Source: CAYMFD01 sp964389475
Lineage (GTDB): Bacteria > Bacteroidota > Bacteroidia > Chitinophagales > Saprospiraceae
Direction: 5' to 3'
Length of the DNA: 31,808 bases
NCBI GenBank assembly: GCA_964389475.1
Contig: CAYMFD010000032.1
Coordinates: 1 to 31,808, forward strand
Shown: piece after piece, positions 23,585-31,808 of the stretch
Position numbering within the stretch: position 1 is the first letter of the stretch
Layout of the letters: each line of letters begins with the position of its first letter
The notes under the pieces: model-generated
What the model was told of the DNA's origin: nothing
The model's input: the letters and a program-made list of their open reading frames with translations, nothing else
Database searches by the model: none
Program-made: the position numbers and the translations under genes

Positions 23585-26155
23585 CTACAATCGACGAATA
23601 ATGTCGGAAAGATTTTGATTAGCGTCGATATTCATCTTTTTGCGCAGCCGGTAGCGTTTGTTTTCCACCGACCGTACGGAGATATTTAAAAGAGGAGCTA
23701 TTTCCTTACTACTCAATCCCATTCTTATGAAAGAGGCTAGCCGAACTTCACCAGCGGTCATATCTGCATACTGCCTACGTAGCTGCTCTAGAAAGGCTGC
23801 ATGTACCTCGTCAAAATTCTGATCAAAAATGCGCCAGCCTTCGTCACTATCGATGGTACGATCGATCAGCCGGATGACCTGCGACCTACCGATACCTTCA
23901 CCATCCTTCCTATCCGAGAGCAGTATCTTATTGCGAAGCTCTTGTAGCATCTTATTCTTTTGCGCTAGGGTCAGGGCACTATTGGCAAGCAGGCGAGCCT
24001 TATGTTCTACCTCTGCCTCCAGCCGTTGCTGCTTGGCTTTGATAGCGGCATCCTGTAGTGCGAGTCCTTGCTTTTCCTCTAGTTTTCTACGCTGCTTGGC
24101 CAGTCGACTGGCCGAGTACCAGCGGGTAAGTAGAAATAGTGTCCAGAGCAACAGACCGACGAAGAGCAAAAGCCAGGCGGTCTTGTACCATGGTGCTTTG
24201 ACGGATACCTGCCATACTACTCGCTGCATAACCTCATCCCTGATACGCAGGCTGTAATCGCCTGGACCTATTGTGAATCGATCGATCACACCGTCCGACG
24301 GCAGCGGCAACCACTCCTCTACCAAGCCGTCCAGCATATACTCAACGTCGCCGTCTATGCCTTGGTCGCTAGCGAGGTGCAGTGCTAGTGTATGGCTACC
24401 TGTAGGCAGGGTGTATGCGACTGAGTCTATCGGTTGTGCGGCATCATCACCTAGGCGTAGCCAGTAGTCTAGGTATATACTAGGTACAACCGATATCTGA
24501 TTAGTATCGAGCAAGTGCTGGTAGCCATAATCTCGCGGGATGACTATATCTTCAGCACCTACATGAGAGGCATCTACTGTAGTCGGGATTAAGTCATCAT
24601 GCTCTACGAGGTAGAACTGCTCATCTTCCACATACAGTAAGCGACCGTCCCGCTCCTCTACAGCGCCGCCACCTATAGGGCGATCATCTATGCTCATCCA
24701 CTGACGGAGCACCTTGAGGCTATCCGCTCTTAATAGTCCCAAGACCACACCTGTATAATCGTGGTATCCAAGCAGTGTATCGTTGACGACGCTGATATCA
24801 GACAGAAGGACGGGTGTGTATATCGATCTAGCCAACTCCCACTCACCGTCGTCACTGCGCTTACACAGCTGCAAGCCCCCGTAAGTAGTAGCTAGCATCA
24901 AAGATGGAGATAGCAACTGCACGTCTCTAGTACCCACGATGCCATCAATACGCTTAAAGTCTGATCCGCTGAGTACAAAACAGCCGAGGTTATGCGAACA
25001 GATCAACTCCTCCCCTATTACAGCGAGGTTAAAGACTGGCCCCTGACTACCATCTATCAGCTCAAAACCACCATTGGCGGTCTGACGAAAAAGACCTTGA
25101 TTAGAGCCCAAGAATAAAGCACCATCGTAGGTCACTGCTGAGGTCACGGTGCCTAGGTCACCAGCCACATCGTAGTAGTGGCGGTCGGCATCTTGCAGGG
25201 CCAATACGGCGATACCGTTGTCTAACCCGATCCATAGCTGACCCATGCGATCTTGGTATAGAGATAAGACCGTATTATTAAGAAGCCCACGATTACGATC
25301 TATCTGATAGGCAATACTCAGGTCACCTTCTAAGATGATCACCCCAGACTGTATGGTACCTACTGCTATGCGGCCATCTTGCAGTCGTATGGCTTTGTTG
25401 GCCTGAGCGGATCGGAGTAGTTGTGAGATGGGCCCAGGCATAGCTACCATCTTATCATCGAGGACCCGGTACACGCCTTTAAACTGTGTGAACACCAAAG
25501 CGCCAGCCTCATCATCGACCACCGATATAATACGAGCATCATCGGGTATGAATGGGAGTGGTGTAATCGTATCGACTGTCGCCTCCTGACTCCCTAAGCG
25601 CAGCAGTGGCCCATTAATAGCAGGCAAGTAGTAGCCCATCTTATCGGCTGACTGCGACCCGAGCATAAATGTGCTGGCTAGGCGCAATGGTTGCGGAGAG
25701 GCACCGCTGGCCAACGTAAAAACCTGCGAAAACGACTGATACAATAGCGTGGTGCCTAGGGATGCTAGCCCCCAAAACTCTTCCTTCCGTCCTGCAAAAT
25801 CATCTTCGAATAGCGGTACAAAAACAGGCTGAGCCCGATCACTTATATCGATCCACCCTAGTGTCTCAAAGCCGACGACGTAGACCCTATCCATATGAAA
25901 GTGGACAGCCCTAGGTCTTACATTACGTGGTAGCTCAACCAGCTGCCAGCCCATACCATTGTGGATGAGGACGCCATCACTATTCGCTACATATAAGTAG
26001 CCCTTATCATCCTGAGCAAAGTCCCAGTTCTGATTAGCTGCCTGGTAAGTGGATGGCTCATACTGGATGAGTTGAGGTATCTCCTGGCCGCTGACCACTT
26101 GGCTACTGGCAAGGCTCATTGCTATAATGAATAGAAACAACACCTGCACCCTCAT
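23585..26155 (-). CDS. Membrane-spanning one-component PUL regulator: Reg_prop propeller, Y_Y_Y domain, LuxR-type HTH
   Basis: The frame reaches 26233, but the ATG at 26155 starts a signal peptide (MRVQVLFLFIIAMSLASSQ), giving 856 residues, so I prefer it. The periplasmic part is a propeller of about 580 residues with a clear Reg_prop motif (DRMGQLWIGLDNGI), then a Y_Y_Y-type Ig-like domain (VEYMLDGLVEEWLPL). A single transmembrane helix lies at about residues 660-677 (WLLLFVGLLLWTLFLLT), followed by a coiled coil at 686-749 and a C-terminal LuxR/GerE-like HTH at about 799-844 (LSSKEIAPLLNISVRSVENK). There is no histidine kinase or receiver domain. It probably senses an oligosaccharide in the periplasm and binds DNA from the membrane to switch on susC, which begins 272 bp downstream. 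Confidence 0.88.
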   Translation of the reverse strand: MRVQVLFLFIIAMSLASSQVVSGQEIPQLIQYEPSTYQAANQNWDFAQDDKGYLYVANSDGVLIHNGMGWQLVELPRNVRPRAVHFHMDRVYVVGFETLGWIDISDRAQPVFVPLFEDDFAGRKEEFWGLASLGTTLLYQSFSQVFTLASGASPQPLRLASTFMLGSQSADKMGYYLPAINGPLLRLGSQEATVDTITPLPFIPDDARIISVVDDEAGALVFTQFKGVYRVLDDKMVAMPGPISQLLRSAQANKAIRLQDGRIAVGTIQSGVIILEGDLSIAYQIDRNRGLLNNTVLSLYQDRMGQLWIGLDNGIAVLALQDADRHYYDVAGDLGTVTSAVTYDGALFLGSNQGLFRQTANGGFELIDGSQGPVFNLAVIGEELICSHNLGCFVLSGSDFKRIDGIVGTRDVQLLSPSLMLATTYGGLQLCKRSDDGEWELARSIYTPVLLSDISVVNDTLLGYHDYTGVVLGLLRADSLKVLRQWMSIDDRPIGGGAVEERDGRLLYVEDEQFYLVEHDDLIPTTVDASHVGAEDIVIPRDYGYQHLLDTNQISVVPSIYLDYWLRLGDDAAQPIDSVAYTLPTGSHTLALHLASDQGIDGDVEYMLDGLVEEWLPLPSDGVIDRFTIGPGDYSLRIRDEVMQRVVWQVSVKAPWYKTAWLLLFVGLLLWTLFLLTRWYSASRLAKQRRKLEEKQGLALQDAAIKAKQQRLEAEVEHKARLLANSALTLAQKNKMLQELRNKILLSDRKDGEGIGRSQVIRLIDRTIDSDEGWRIFDQNFDEVHAAFLEQLRRQYADMTAGEVRLASFIRMGLSSKEIAPLLNISVRSVENKRYRLRKKMNIDANQNLSDIIRRL

Positions 26156-26296
26156 GCACCGCCCCGTCAGGTGGATACTGTTTATGTTAGTCTGGTAATT
26201 TAATAGGTAGTCTCTGTGCATGATACTTTTCATCCTTGATACACAAGATAGATCAAAAAGTAAAGGACGGAGGGATCACGATGTTTTAAGGAGTGC

Positions 26297-26334
26297 CAAG
26301 AGATCACATCGCAGTTTAGCGATCAGATCTCTTG
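26297..26334. promoter_or_regulatory. 38-bp nested palindrome in the divergent promoter region
   Basis: CAAGAGATC (26297-26305) is the reverse complement of GATCTCTTG (26326-26334). Inside, ATCGC (26308-26312) mirrors GCGAT (26319-26323) around a 6-nt centre. It lies between the regulator (minus) and the TonB receptor (plus), 55 bp before the latter's ATG, and has no T-tract. It is an operator or leader hairpin candidate. Confidence 0.5.
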
Positions 26335-26389
26335 CTTCTAGTACGGACTCACTGTCACAAAACTGTAAGTCCGTTCGTTTAACCCTCAT

Positions 26390-28768
26390 ATGTATTACAA
26401 ACTCTCGATCGCCTTACTCACCTTGGTACTAGCGCTACCTCTTTACGGGCAAGATAAGGTCAGCATCAGCGGCTACGTCACCGACCAAGAAAACGGAGAG
26501 GCGCTAATAGGTGCGAATGTCTACATCGAAGCCCTCAATGCAGGCACTATTACCAATACCTTCGGCTACTATAGCCTGACTATACCCAAGGGCAGGCACG
26601 ACCTAGGTGCCTCATACATAGGGTATACCGGTACAGCTACTACGATAGATCTGATGGCAGATACAGTTTTAAATGTAGCACTATCTTCCACGGTAGAGCT
26701 AGCCGTGGTAGAGATTACGGCAGCGTCATCGTCTAGGATCGCCGAACGTACAGAGATGTCGACCGTGGAGGTACCGATCAAGCAGATCAAAAATATACCG
26801 GCCCTCCTAGGCGAGACGGACGTCCTCAAAGCCCTGCAGCTATTGCCTGGTGTACAGAGCGGTGGCGAGGGTCAGAGTGGCCTTTATGTGCGAGGCGGTA
26901 GCCCTGATCAAAATCTCATACTCCTAGACGGTGTACCTGTTTATAATGCCAACCACCTTTTTGGGTTCTTCTCTGTCTTTAATGCGGATGCCATCAAGGA
27001 CGTCAAGTTGATCAAGGGTGGTTTTCCAGCACGATACGGCGGGCGACTCAGCTCCGTGCTAGAGATCAACATGAAGGAAGGCAACAAGAAGGACTTTGGC
27101 GGTAGTGCATCAACAGGGCTCGTGTCGACTAAGCTGATGCTAGAAGGACCCATCGGCAAAAGCGAGAAGACCAGCTTCATCGTCAGTGGACGGCGTACCT
27201 ATATAGATCTACTGCTGCGGCCCATCATACAGCGGGAGTTTAGAAATAGTGGCTCAGAGGGTGGCACCGGCTATTACTTCTACGATGTCAACGCCAAGGT
27301 CAATCACACCTTTAGCGATCGAGACCGACTATACCTCAGTGTATACGGCGGGGAAGACAAATTCTACCTGGAGGATCGGGAAACTGGTCAAGCCTTTAAT
27401 GATATCACGGAGTCTCGCCTAGGTTGGGGTAATCAGACCGCAGCCCTCCGATGGAACCACGTCTTTTCGCCTCGTCTCTTCCTCAATACGACAGCCACCT
27501 ACAGTCGCTATGCCCTAGATACCCGCAACTACTTCGGTACTGAGTCTGTAAGCGAGGGTCTAGAGGATATCTCCTTGTCGTACATCTCTGGGATAGACGA
27601 TATCGCCCTCAAGTTTGACTTTGACTACGTACCGTCGCCTGATCACTTTATACGCTTTGGCTTATCGGGCATACGGCACGACTTCGAGCCCGGCCAGTTT
27701 GACCTAGAGCAGAATATACCGGCTGACAGCTACCAGTTTAAGACGACGATCGGTCAGGACGATATATCAGCCGTGGAGCTGGCCGCCTACGTCGAGGATG
27801 ACTACAAGATCAATGATCAGCTTAAGGTCAATGCGGGTCTTCACCTATCTGGCTTTGCGGTCGAGGGCAAGTTCTACGCTAGCCTACAGCCCCGTATCAG
27901 TGGTCGCTACCTACTCACCGACGACCTGTCTGTCAAGGGAAGTTTTGCGACGATGCGGCAGTATATACAGCTGCTAGCCTTTGAGGGAATCGGGCTACCT
28001 ACAGATCTATGGCTGCCCACCACAGAACGCGTCAAACCACAAGATAGCTGGCAGGCAGCTATAGGTGCTGCTCAGAACATCGGTGATGGTTACGAAATCA
28101 GCGTGGAAGCCTACTACAAAGAGATGACCAACCTGATCGCCTACAAGGACGGCTCGGGCCTTTTTGAGTTCGGCGACTGGCAAGACAGAGTGACACAGGG
28201 CGACGGCACGAGTTACGGACTGGAGGTCTTCGTACAGAAAAAACGTGGTCGCTTTACGGGCTGGGTTGGCTATACCCTATCGTGGAGTAACCGCCAGTTC
28301 GATGATCTCAATAGCGGTGAAGAATTTCCGTTTCGCTACGATCGACGTCATGACATATCTGTAGTCTCATCCTTTACGGTACGCAAGGACAATACGCTGT
28401 CCTTTACTTGGGTATACGGCACAGGCAACGCCATCACGCTACCTACAGGCAGGGTCGGCATCCAATATCCCAATGCTCGCGGGGTGTGGAGTACAACGAC
28501 CGATCTATTTGACGAACGCAATAACTTTAGGATGAATGCCTATCACAGGATGGACATCGGCTACAACATGTTTAAAGACAAGGGCAAGTGGACGAGGACC
28601 TGGTCAGTAGGAGCCTATAATGCATACAATCGTAAAAATCCTTTTTTCATATTCAGCGAAGTAGATCGAGTGACCTTACCGGATGGTTCGTCCCAAGATC
28701 AGTTTGCCCTCAAGCAGGCCAGCCTCTTTCCTATCATACCTTATGTTACATACTCGGTAACGTTTTAA
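26390..28768 (+). CDS. TonB-dependent receptor with carboxypeptidase-regulatory-like domain, non-SusC type
   Basis: A 792-residue protein with a signal peptide ending LYGQ and an N-terminal CarboxypepD_reg-like domain (ISGYVTDQENGEALIGANVY). The plug carries LQLLPGVQSGGEGQSGLYVRGG and LILLDGVPVYNANHLFGFF, with GGFPARYGGRLSSVL before the barrel, which ends in TYSVTF. It is about 200 residues shorter than SusC and lacks the SusC signature. This plug type is typical of receptors paired with DUF4249 lipoproteins, as here, with 22 bp between the genes. The substrate is unknown and could be a product of the PUL, a metal chelate or a peptide. It is transcribed divergently from the PUL regulator, so co-regulation is possible. 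Confidence 0.93.
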   Translation: MYYKLSIALLTLVLALPLYGQDKVSISGYVTDQENGEALIGANVYIEALNAGTITNTFGYYSLTIPKGRHDLGASYIGYTGTATTIDLMADTVLNVALSSTVELAVVEITAASSSRIAERTEMSTVEVPIKQIKNIPALLGETDVLKALQLLPGVQSGGEGQSGLYVRGGSPDQNLILLDGVPVYNANHLFGFFSVFNADAIKDVKLIKGGFPARYGGRLSSVLEINMKEGNKKDFGGSASTGLVSTKLMLEGPIGKSEKTSFIVSGRRTYIDLLLRPIIQREFRNSGSEGGTGYYFYDVNAKVNHTFSDRDRLYLSVYGGEDKFYLEDRETGQAFNDITESRLGWGNQTAALRWNHVFSPRLFLNTTATYSRYALDTRNYFGTESVSEGLEDISLSYISGIDDIALKFDFDYVPSPDHFIRFGLSGIRHDFEPGQFDLEQNIPADSYQFKTTIGQDDISAVELAAYVEDDYKINDQLKVNAGLHLSGFAVEGKFYASLQPRISGRYLLTDDLSVKGSFATMRQYIQLLAFEGIGLPTDLWLPTTERVKPQDSWQAAIGAAQNIGDGYEISVEAYYKEMTNLIAYKDGSGLFEFGDWQDRVTQGDGTSYGLEVFVQKKRGRFTGWVGYTLSWSNRQFDDLNSGEEFPFRYDRRHDISVVSSFTVRKDNTLSFTWVYGTGNAITLPTGRVGIQYPNARGVWSTTTDLFDERNNFRMNAYHRMDIGYNMFKDKGKWTRTWSVGAYNAYNRKNPFFIFSEVDRVTLPDGSSQDQFALKQASLFPIIPYVTYSVTF

Positions 28769-28790
28769 AAGCCCCCTTAAGATCTACGAT

Positions 28791-29696
28791 ATGAAAAGCA
28801 TAATACGAACTACACTACTTGCCGTCCTGACTACCCTAGCCCTAAGTAGCTGCGAGGATTTCTTTGAGACGACGATAGATATACCGCCACCTGAGCACGA
28901 ACCGCAGATTGTAGTCAGCGCTTTTAATCAGAGCCCCACACTTATTACGGCATTGATCACACAATCCATCGGTATTGACGAACTTTCCTCGTCGGATGCT
29001 TTCTTTTTGTGGGGGGCGACGGTCGATGTATACCGCAATGATGAATACCTCCAGGCGATGGAACAAGTAGGTGACGAGAACCAGTTCGTCGAGCAGTACA
29101 ACTATGAGATCGAGCTAGACGAGGCGCTTGCGACTGGCGATGTGATCCGACTAGAGATCAGCTATCCTGACCTGCCAGATGCTAGCGTTACGACCATCAT
29201 GCCTCCAGCCCCGACGATCGTCTCTGTCGACTATGAGGAGAATGGGGGTGTGACGCCTGATGGTAGGGAAGTTGGGGCACTAGACATACGATTCGTAGAT
29301 GAGGCGGGCATAGCAGCCTTCTATGAGGTCGCTGCTATCGACAGCAATGACGATCAGATCAACAATGGCTACCAGATGTACCTAGAGTCAACCGACCCAT
29401 CGGCAAGCCGTAGCCTCGAGTGGAACTCGCTCTTAATCAGTGACATCAGCTTTGACGGGCTTGACAAGATTGTAAGGGTCCAGGCCGACCAGCTACCATT
29501 TAAGCAGAGTGGCAGTGTCTTTCTCATCGTATCCAGTATCACCGAAGATCACTACAACTACAGCAAGGCCTATCGTCAGCAGTTTGACACGGGTGACAAT
29601 CCTTTTGCCTCGCCCGTGCAGATACCGACAGTCGTGCAGGGAGGTTTTGGCTTCTTTGGATTGATGAATCCTGTGTTGTTTGAAATAGAGTTTTAG
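28791..29696 (+). CDS. DUF4249 domain lipoprotein
   Basis: A 301-residue lipoprotein (lipobox LSSC, Cys21, then EDFFETTIDIP, the usual DUF4249 opening). The DUF4249 hallmarks are visible: EPQIVVSAF near the N-terminus, a central VYRNDEYLQAM strand, YEIELDEALATGDVIRLEIS, and late SITEDHYNYSKAYRQQF with NPFASPVQIPTVVQGGFGFFGL. It is slightly short for the family. DUF4249 proteins are regularly encoded just downstream of a TonB-dependent receptor and are thought to be its surface partner, by analogy with SusD. No biochemical role is established to my knowledge. Confidence 0.9.
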   Translation: MKSIIRTTLLAVLTTLALSSCEDFFETTIDIPPPEHEPQIVVSAFNQSPTLITALITQSIGIDELSSSDAFFLWGATVDVYRNDEYLQAMEQVGDENQFVEQYNYEIELDEALATGDVIRLEISYPDLPDASVTTIMPPAPTIVSVDYEENGGVTPDGREVGALDIRFVDEAGIAAFYEVAAIDSNDDQINNGYQMYLESTDPSASRSLEWNSLLISDISFDGLDKIVRVQADQLPFKQSGSVFLIVSSITEDHYNYSKAYRQQFDTGDNPFASPVQIPTVVQGGFGFFGLMNPVLFEIEF

Positions 29697-29707
29697 TTGG
29701 GTGGGTT

Positions 29708-29862
29708 ATTGGCACATTAGCACATTGGCACATTGGCACATTGGCNNNNNNNNNNNNNNNNNNNNNNNNNNNNNNNNNNNNNNNNNNNNNNNNNNNNNNN
29801 NNNNNNNNNNNNNNNNNNNNNNNNNNNNNNNNNNNNNNNNNNNNNATTAGTTCATTGGGCAC
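29708..29862. repeat. 8-bp tandem repeat array containing an assembly gap
   Basis: ATTGGCAC is repeated from 29708 (units at 29708, 29716 with one change, 29724, 29732 and a partial at 29740), then runs into Ns. After the gap the sequence resumes with ATTAGTTCATTGGGCAC, a diverged continuation. The array starts 11 bp after the DUF4249 stop. Its length is unknown. Confidence 0.85.
29746..29845. other. Assembly gap, 100 Ns
   Basis: There are exactly 100 Ns inside the 8-bp tandem repeat. Assembly probably broke because short reads could not span the array, and the true length may differ greatly. Confidence 0.98.
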
Positions 29863-29914
29863 ACCCTAGCGTAGTGCAGCAGACACTAATAGGCGAGGCA
29901 CATTACCACTCGTC

Positions 29915-30814
29915 ATGCCTTTTGACGTACCTTGCCTACAGCAAATAAGACTACTCGTGAAGCAAGGATATTCAAGTTTAAAGGATGACGATGTATTCCT
30001 AGTCACAGACTTTAAGTGTACTCCAGCACAGGCTATCCTAGACGAGAGCGGGCTCTTTAAGATCATATGGAGTCGCGAGATGCAGGTACATCTTACCGTA
30101 GATGGCTACCAACTTTCGTTGAAAAAAGATGAGGTCGTATTCTGCACCCCGCTCAATATACTTACGATACCAGCGGATAATGAGGGCATCGTGACCTTTG
30201 TCTTTAACAAGGAGTTCTTCTGTATCCAGACCCACGACGACCAGGTCTCTTGTCAAGGCTTCCTATTCTTTGGGTCGGCACAGCCACAGGTTATCGGCCT
30301 ACCAGACGACGTAGTCAGTGAGTTTGACCTGATGTACCGCCTATTCTTAAAAGACCTAGCCATCAAAGATCACTTGCAGGGTGAGATGCTCCGCTCTCTG
30401 CTAAAGCGACTCCTCATCATATCGACCCGTCTGCTCAAAGAAGACCTCCACGATCCAGCAATGGACACAACTAAGCTAGACCTCGTGAGATCATACCACC
30501 TCTTAGTAGAGCAACATTTTAAGGTCTACCATCAGGTACAGGACTATGCCAAGCTACTCTACAAGTCACCAAAGACCCTCTCCAATCTATTTGCCAAACA
30601 CATCGGCAAAAGCCCTCTACAGATCATAAACGAACGTATCATCCTAGAGGCCAAGCGTCTCCTCACCTACTCAACTAAGTCCGCTGACGAGATCGCCCAC
30701 GAACTAGGCTACAGTGATGCAGCCCACTTTTCCAGATTTTTCAAAAAACAAACGGAGTCTAGTCCTAGCGCCTTCCGTAAAAACAAGCAGGCAGCCAGCA
30801 TATACTCGCACTAG
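29915..30814 (+). CDS. AraC-family transcriptional regulator
   Basis: A 299-residue protein. Residues 1-180 form a cupin-like sensor domain (VDGYQLSLKKDEVVFCTPL, IVTFVFNKEFFCIQTHD). Residues about 195-290 form the double helix-turn-helix, with DYAKLLYKSPKTLSNLFAKHIGKSPLQII and the AraC signature EIAHELGYSDAAHFSRFFKKQTESSPSAFR. It should control nearby genes in response to a small ligand; the cupredoxin-like gene 116 bp downstream on the same strand is the obvious candidate. An in-frame TAG at 29867 closes the frame upstream, so the ATG at 29915 is the first usable start. It does not look related to the PUL. Confidence 0.92.
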   Translation: MPFDVPCLQQIRLLVKQGYSSLKDDDVFLVTDFKCTPAQAILDESGLFKIIWSREMQVHLTVDGYQLSLKKDEVVFCTPLNILTIPADNEGIVTFVFNKEFFCIQTHDDQVSCQGFLFFGSAQPQVIGLPDDVVSEFDLMYRLFLKDLAIKDHLQGEMLRSLLKRLLIISTRLLKEDLHDPAMDTTKLDLVRSYHLLVEQHFKVYHQVQDYAKLLYKSPKTLSNLFAKHIGKSPLQIINERIILEAKRLLTYSTKSADEIAHELGYSDAAHFSRFFKKQTESSPSAFRKNKQAASIYSH

Positions 30815-30863
30815 CCAATCCGTCGGGAATAATCGACAAGTTATCAGGCAGTATCATCACTAA

Positions 30864-30890
30864 ATCAGGCCTGATGTCGCCACATCTTTG
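30864..30890 (+). promoter_or_regulatory. 12-bp palindrome with a -7-like element ahead of the cupredoxin-like gene
   Basis: ATCAGGCCTGAT (30864-30875) is a perfect palindrome. Seven bases later CATCTTTG (30883-30890) differs from TAnnTTTG at one base. No -33 TTTG is visible at the right distance, and the palindrome lies where it would be expected. This suggests a regulated promoter with a dimeric factor binding there. Confidence 0.4.
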
Positions 30891-30930
30891 CAGTATTAAA
30901 TCAAATACTTAATCTGTAAATAATTAAATC

Positions 30931-31590
30931 ATGAGAAATTTTATTACTGCCTTAGTTCTTCTTGCGACATCGACTGTCAGCATAGCCCAAGTATCACAAA
31001 TCGACCTAGCTCAAACGCCAGGAGAGTTTACCACTACCTCTCTAGACCTAGAGGCGGGTGACTACCAATTTAACATTAGTAATACCGATGTTGAAGGACA
31101 GGTGGGATTCGTCATCGTACCTGCAGGCAAGTATGCACCAGAAAACCACATCCAAGCAGCTTATGTCAAAGCACCAGTTGACCAAGGCAAAAGCTCAATG
31201 ACCAATGTGGTAAAGCTAGCTGCTGGTGAGTATGAGTACTTCTGCCCACTCAACAATACGCCAAAGTACAAGCTCGTCGTACATGACAATGTCGAGACTA
31301 TACGTCTCAATCAGAAACCTGGTGCATTTGACAAAAAGAGTGTATCTGTTAAGGAAGGTGTCTACAAGTTTGAGATACACAATGATGGTGTAGATCACGA
31401 AGTAGGATTCGTACTCGTACCCGCTGGCAAGTATACACCTGCGGATCATATCAAGGCAGCATATGTCAAGGCACCAGTACCTACAGGCCAGAGCTCAGAG
31501 ACCAACCTAGTAGACCTAGCAGCCGGATCGTATGAGTACTTCTGCCCACTCAACCCGACTGAGAAATATGCACTTACGGTATCTAAGTAA
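30931..31590 (+). CDS. Secreted protein of two tandem cupredoxin-like repeats
   Basis: A 219-residue protein with a signal peptide ending SIAQ. It consists of two homologous halves, about residues 24-117 and 120-217, roughly 60% identical by hand alignment (57 of 94). Both contain VGFVxVPAGKY, AAYVKAPV and YEYFCPLN, a cupredoxin-like beta-sandwich with the Cys of the copper loop. A possible first histidine ligand (DHEVGF) exists only in repeat 2; repeat 1 has Gln in that position (EGQVGF). The histidine or methionine expected after the Cys loop is not obvious in either, so copper binding may be lost or altered. It follows the AraC-family gene and has its own promoter-like region and terminator, suggesting an abundant, inducible, secreted product. 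Confidence 0.8.
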   Translation: MRNFITALVLLATSTVSIAQVSQIDLAQTPGEFTTTSLDLEAGDYQFNISNTDVEGQVGFVIVPAGKYAPENHIQAAYVKAPVDQGKSSMTNVVKLAAGEYEYFCPLNNTPKYKLVVHDNVETIRLNQKPGAFDKKSVSVKEGVYKFEIHNDGVDHEVGFVLVPAGKYTPADHIKAAYVKAPVPTGQSSETNLVDLAAGSYEYFCPLNPTEKYALTVSK

Positions 31591-31630
31591 TACCTACCGA
31601 CATAGTTGCATCGGCAACACTACTATGATA

Positions 31631-31668
31631 AAAGGACAGACCCTCGATTGCGAGGGCTGTCCTTTTTT
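31631..31668 (+). terminator. Strong intrinsic terminator after the cupredoxin-like gene
   Basis: GGACAG and CCCTCG (31634-31646, with one bulged A) pair with CGAGGG and CTGTCC (31651-31662) around an ATTG loop, followed by six Ts (31663-31668). A-residues 31631-31633 could extend the stem. It lies 40 nt after the stop codon. Confidence 0.95.
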
Positions 31669-31808
31669 CGTATTTTCTTTGAGCAGCCAGTGACTCTGCT
31701 AACGGATAATTATAAGCGGAGTATGACCGAAGGGAATATTACGTCTTATATATTGTTGAACAAAACCGAGTCAATCCTTCTCATAACCTATTGATTACAA
31801 GCTAGATA

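Noticed and set aside
29539..29948. Open frames spanning the Ns at 29746-29845
   Set aside because: They exist only because unknown bases contain no stops. The translated parts are tandem-repeat peptide and out-of-frame sequence.
31671..31808. Possible start of another gene at the right edge
   Set aside because: After the terminator the remaining ~140 bp show no start with a coherent coding frame on either strand.

Overview
The window is a stretch of draft Bacteroidota chromosome, containing two 100-N scaffold gaps. The assignment rests on a SusC/SusD pair, many Bacteroidota-type lipoproteins, a type IX secretion (T9SS) C-terminal sorting domain, a Reg_prop/Y_Y_Y membrane regulator, a DUF4249 lipoprotein, and a promoter of the TTTG-N20-TAnnTTTG type. 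Base composition looks close to balanced, and a marine Saprospiria-like lineage would fit, but nothing in the window fixes the genus.

The core is one polysaccharide utilization locus (PUL), nearly all transcribed leftwards. From right to left: a membrane-spanning one-component regulator (26155-23585), SusC (23312-20331), SusD (20311-18827), a LamG-type glycan-binding lipoprotein broken by an assembly gap (18778-17733), a terminator-like hairpin, two GH144-type beta-1,2-glucanase-like proteins in tandem (17496-15556, 15552-14200), an endonuclease/exonuclease/phosphatase (EEP) family hydrolase (14199-13366), a CE1-like esterase (13363-12566), a four-helix-bundle gene with a short-repeat array, a BglX-like GH3 beta-glucosidase (12013-9653), an S1 sulfatase (9639-8113), and a 1182-residue T9SS cargo with four copies of a ~190-residue module plus an SGNH esterase domain (8040-4492). 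A strong intrinsic terminator follows at 4438-4483. Intergenic distances of 2 to 72 bp suggest one or two long transcripts.

To the left, after about 600 bp without a gene, lie a GH43 lipoprotein (3879-2059), a HigA antitoxin with only the tail of its HigB toxin, and a DUF5689-plus-esterase lipoprotein running off the window edge. The HigBA remnant sits between two identical 11-bp direct repeats. Removing it would bring the GH43 and esterase genes to operon-like spacing.

To the right of the regulator, on the plus strand, are a divergent TonB-dependent receptor and DUF4249 lipoprotein pair, an 8-bp tandem repeat containing the second gap, an AraC-family regulator, and a small secreted protein made of two cupredoxin-like repeats that ends in a strong terminator.

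Working model (inference): two GH144 enzymes and a GH3 point to a beta-1,2-glucan backbone. The accompanying sulfatase, EEP hydrolase, CE1-like and SGNH esterases suggest a substituted glucan, for example one carrying acyl, sulfate or phosphodiester-linked groups.
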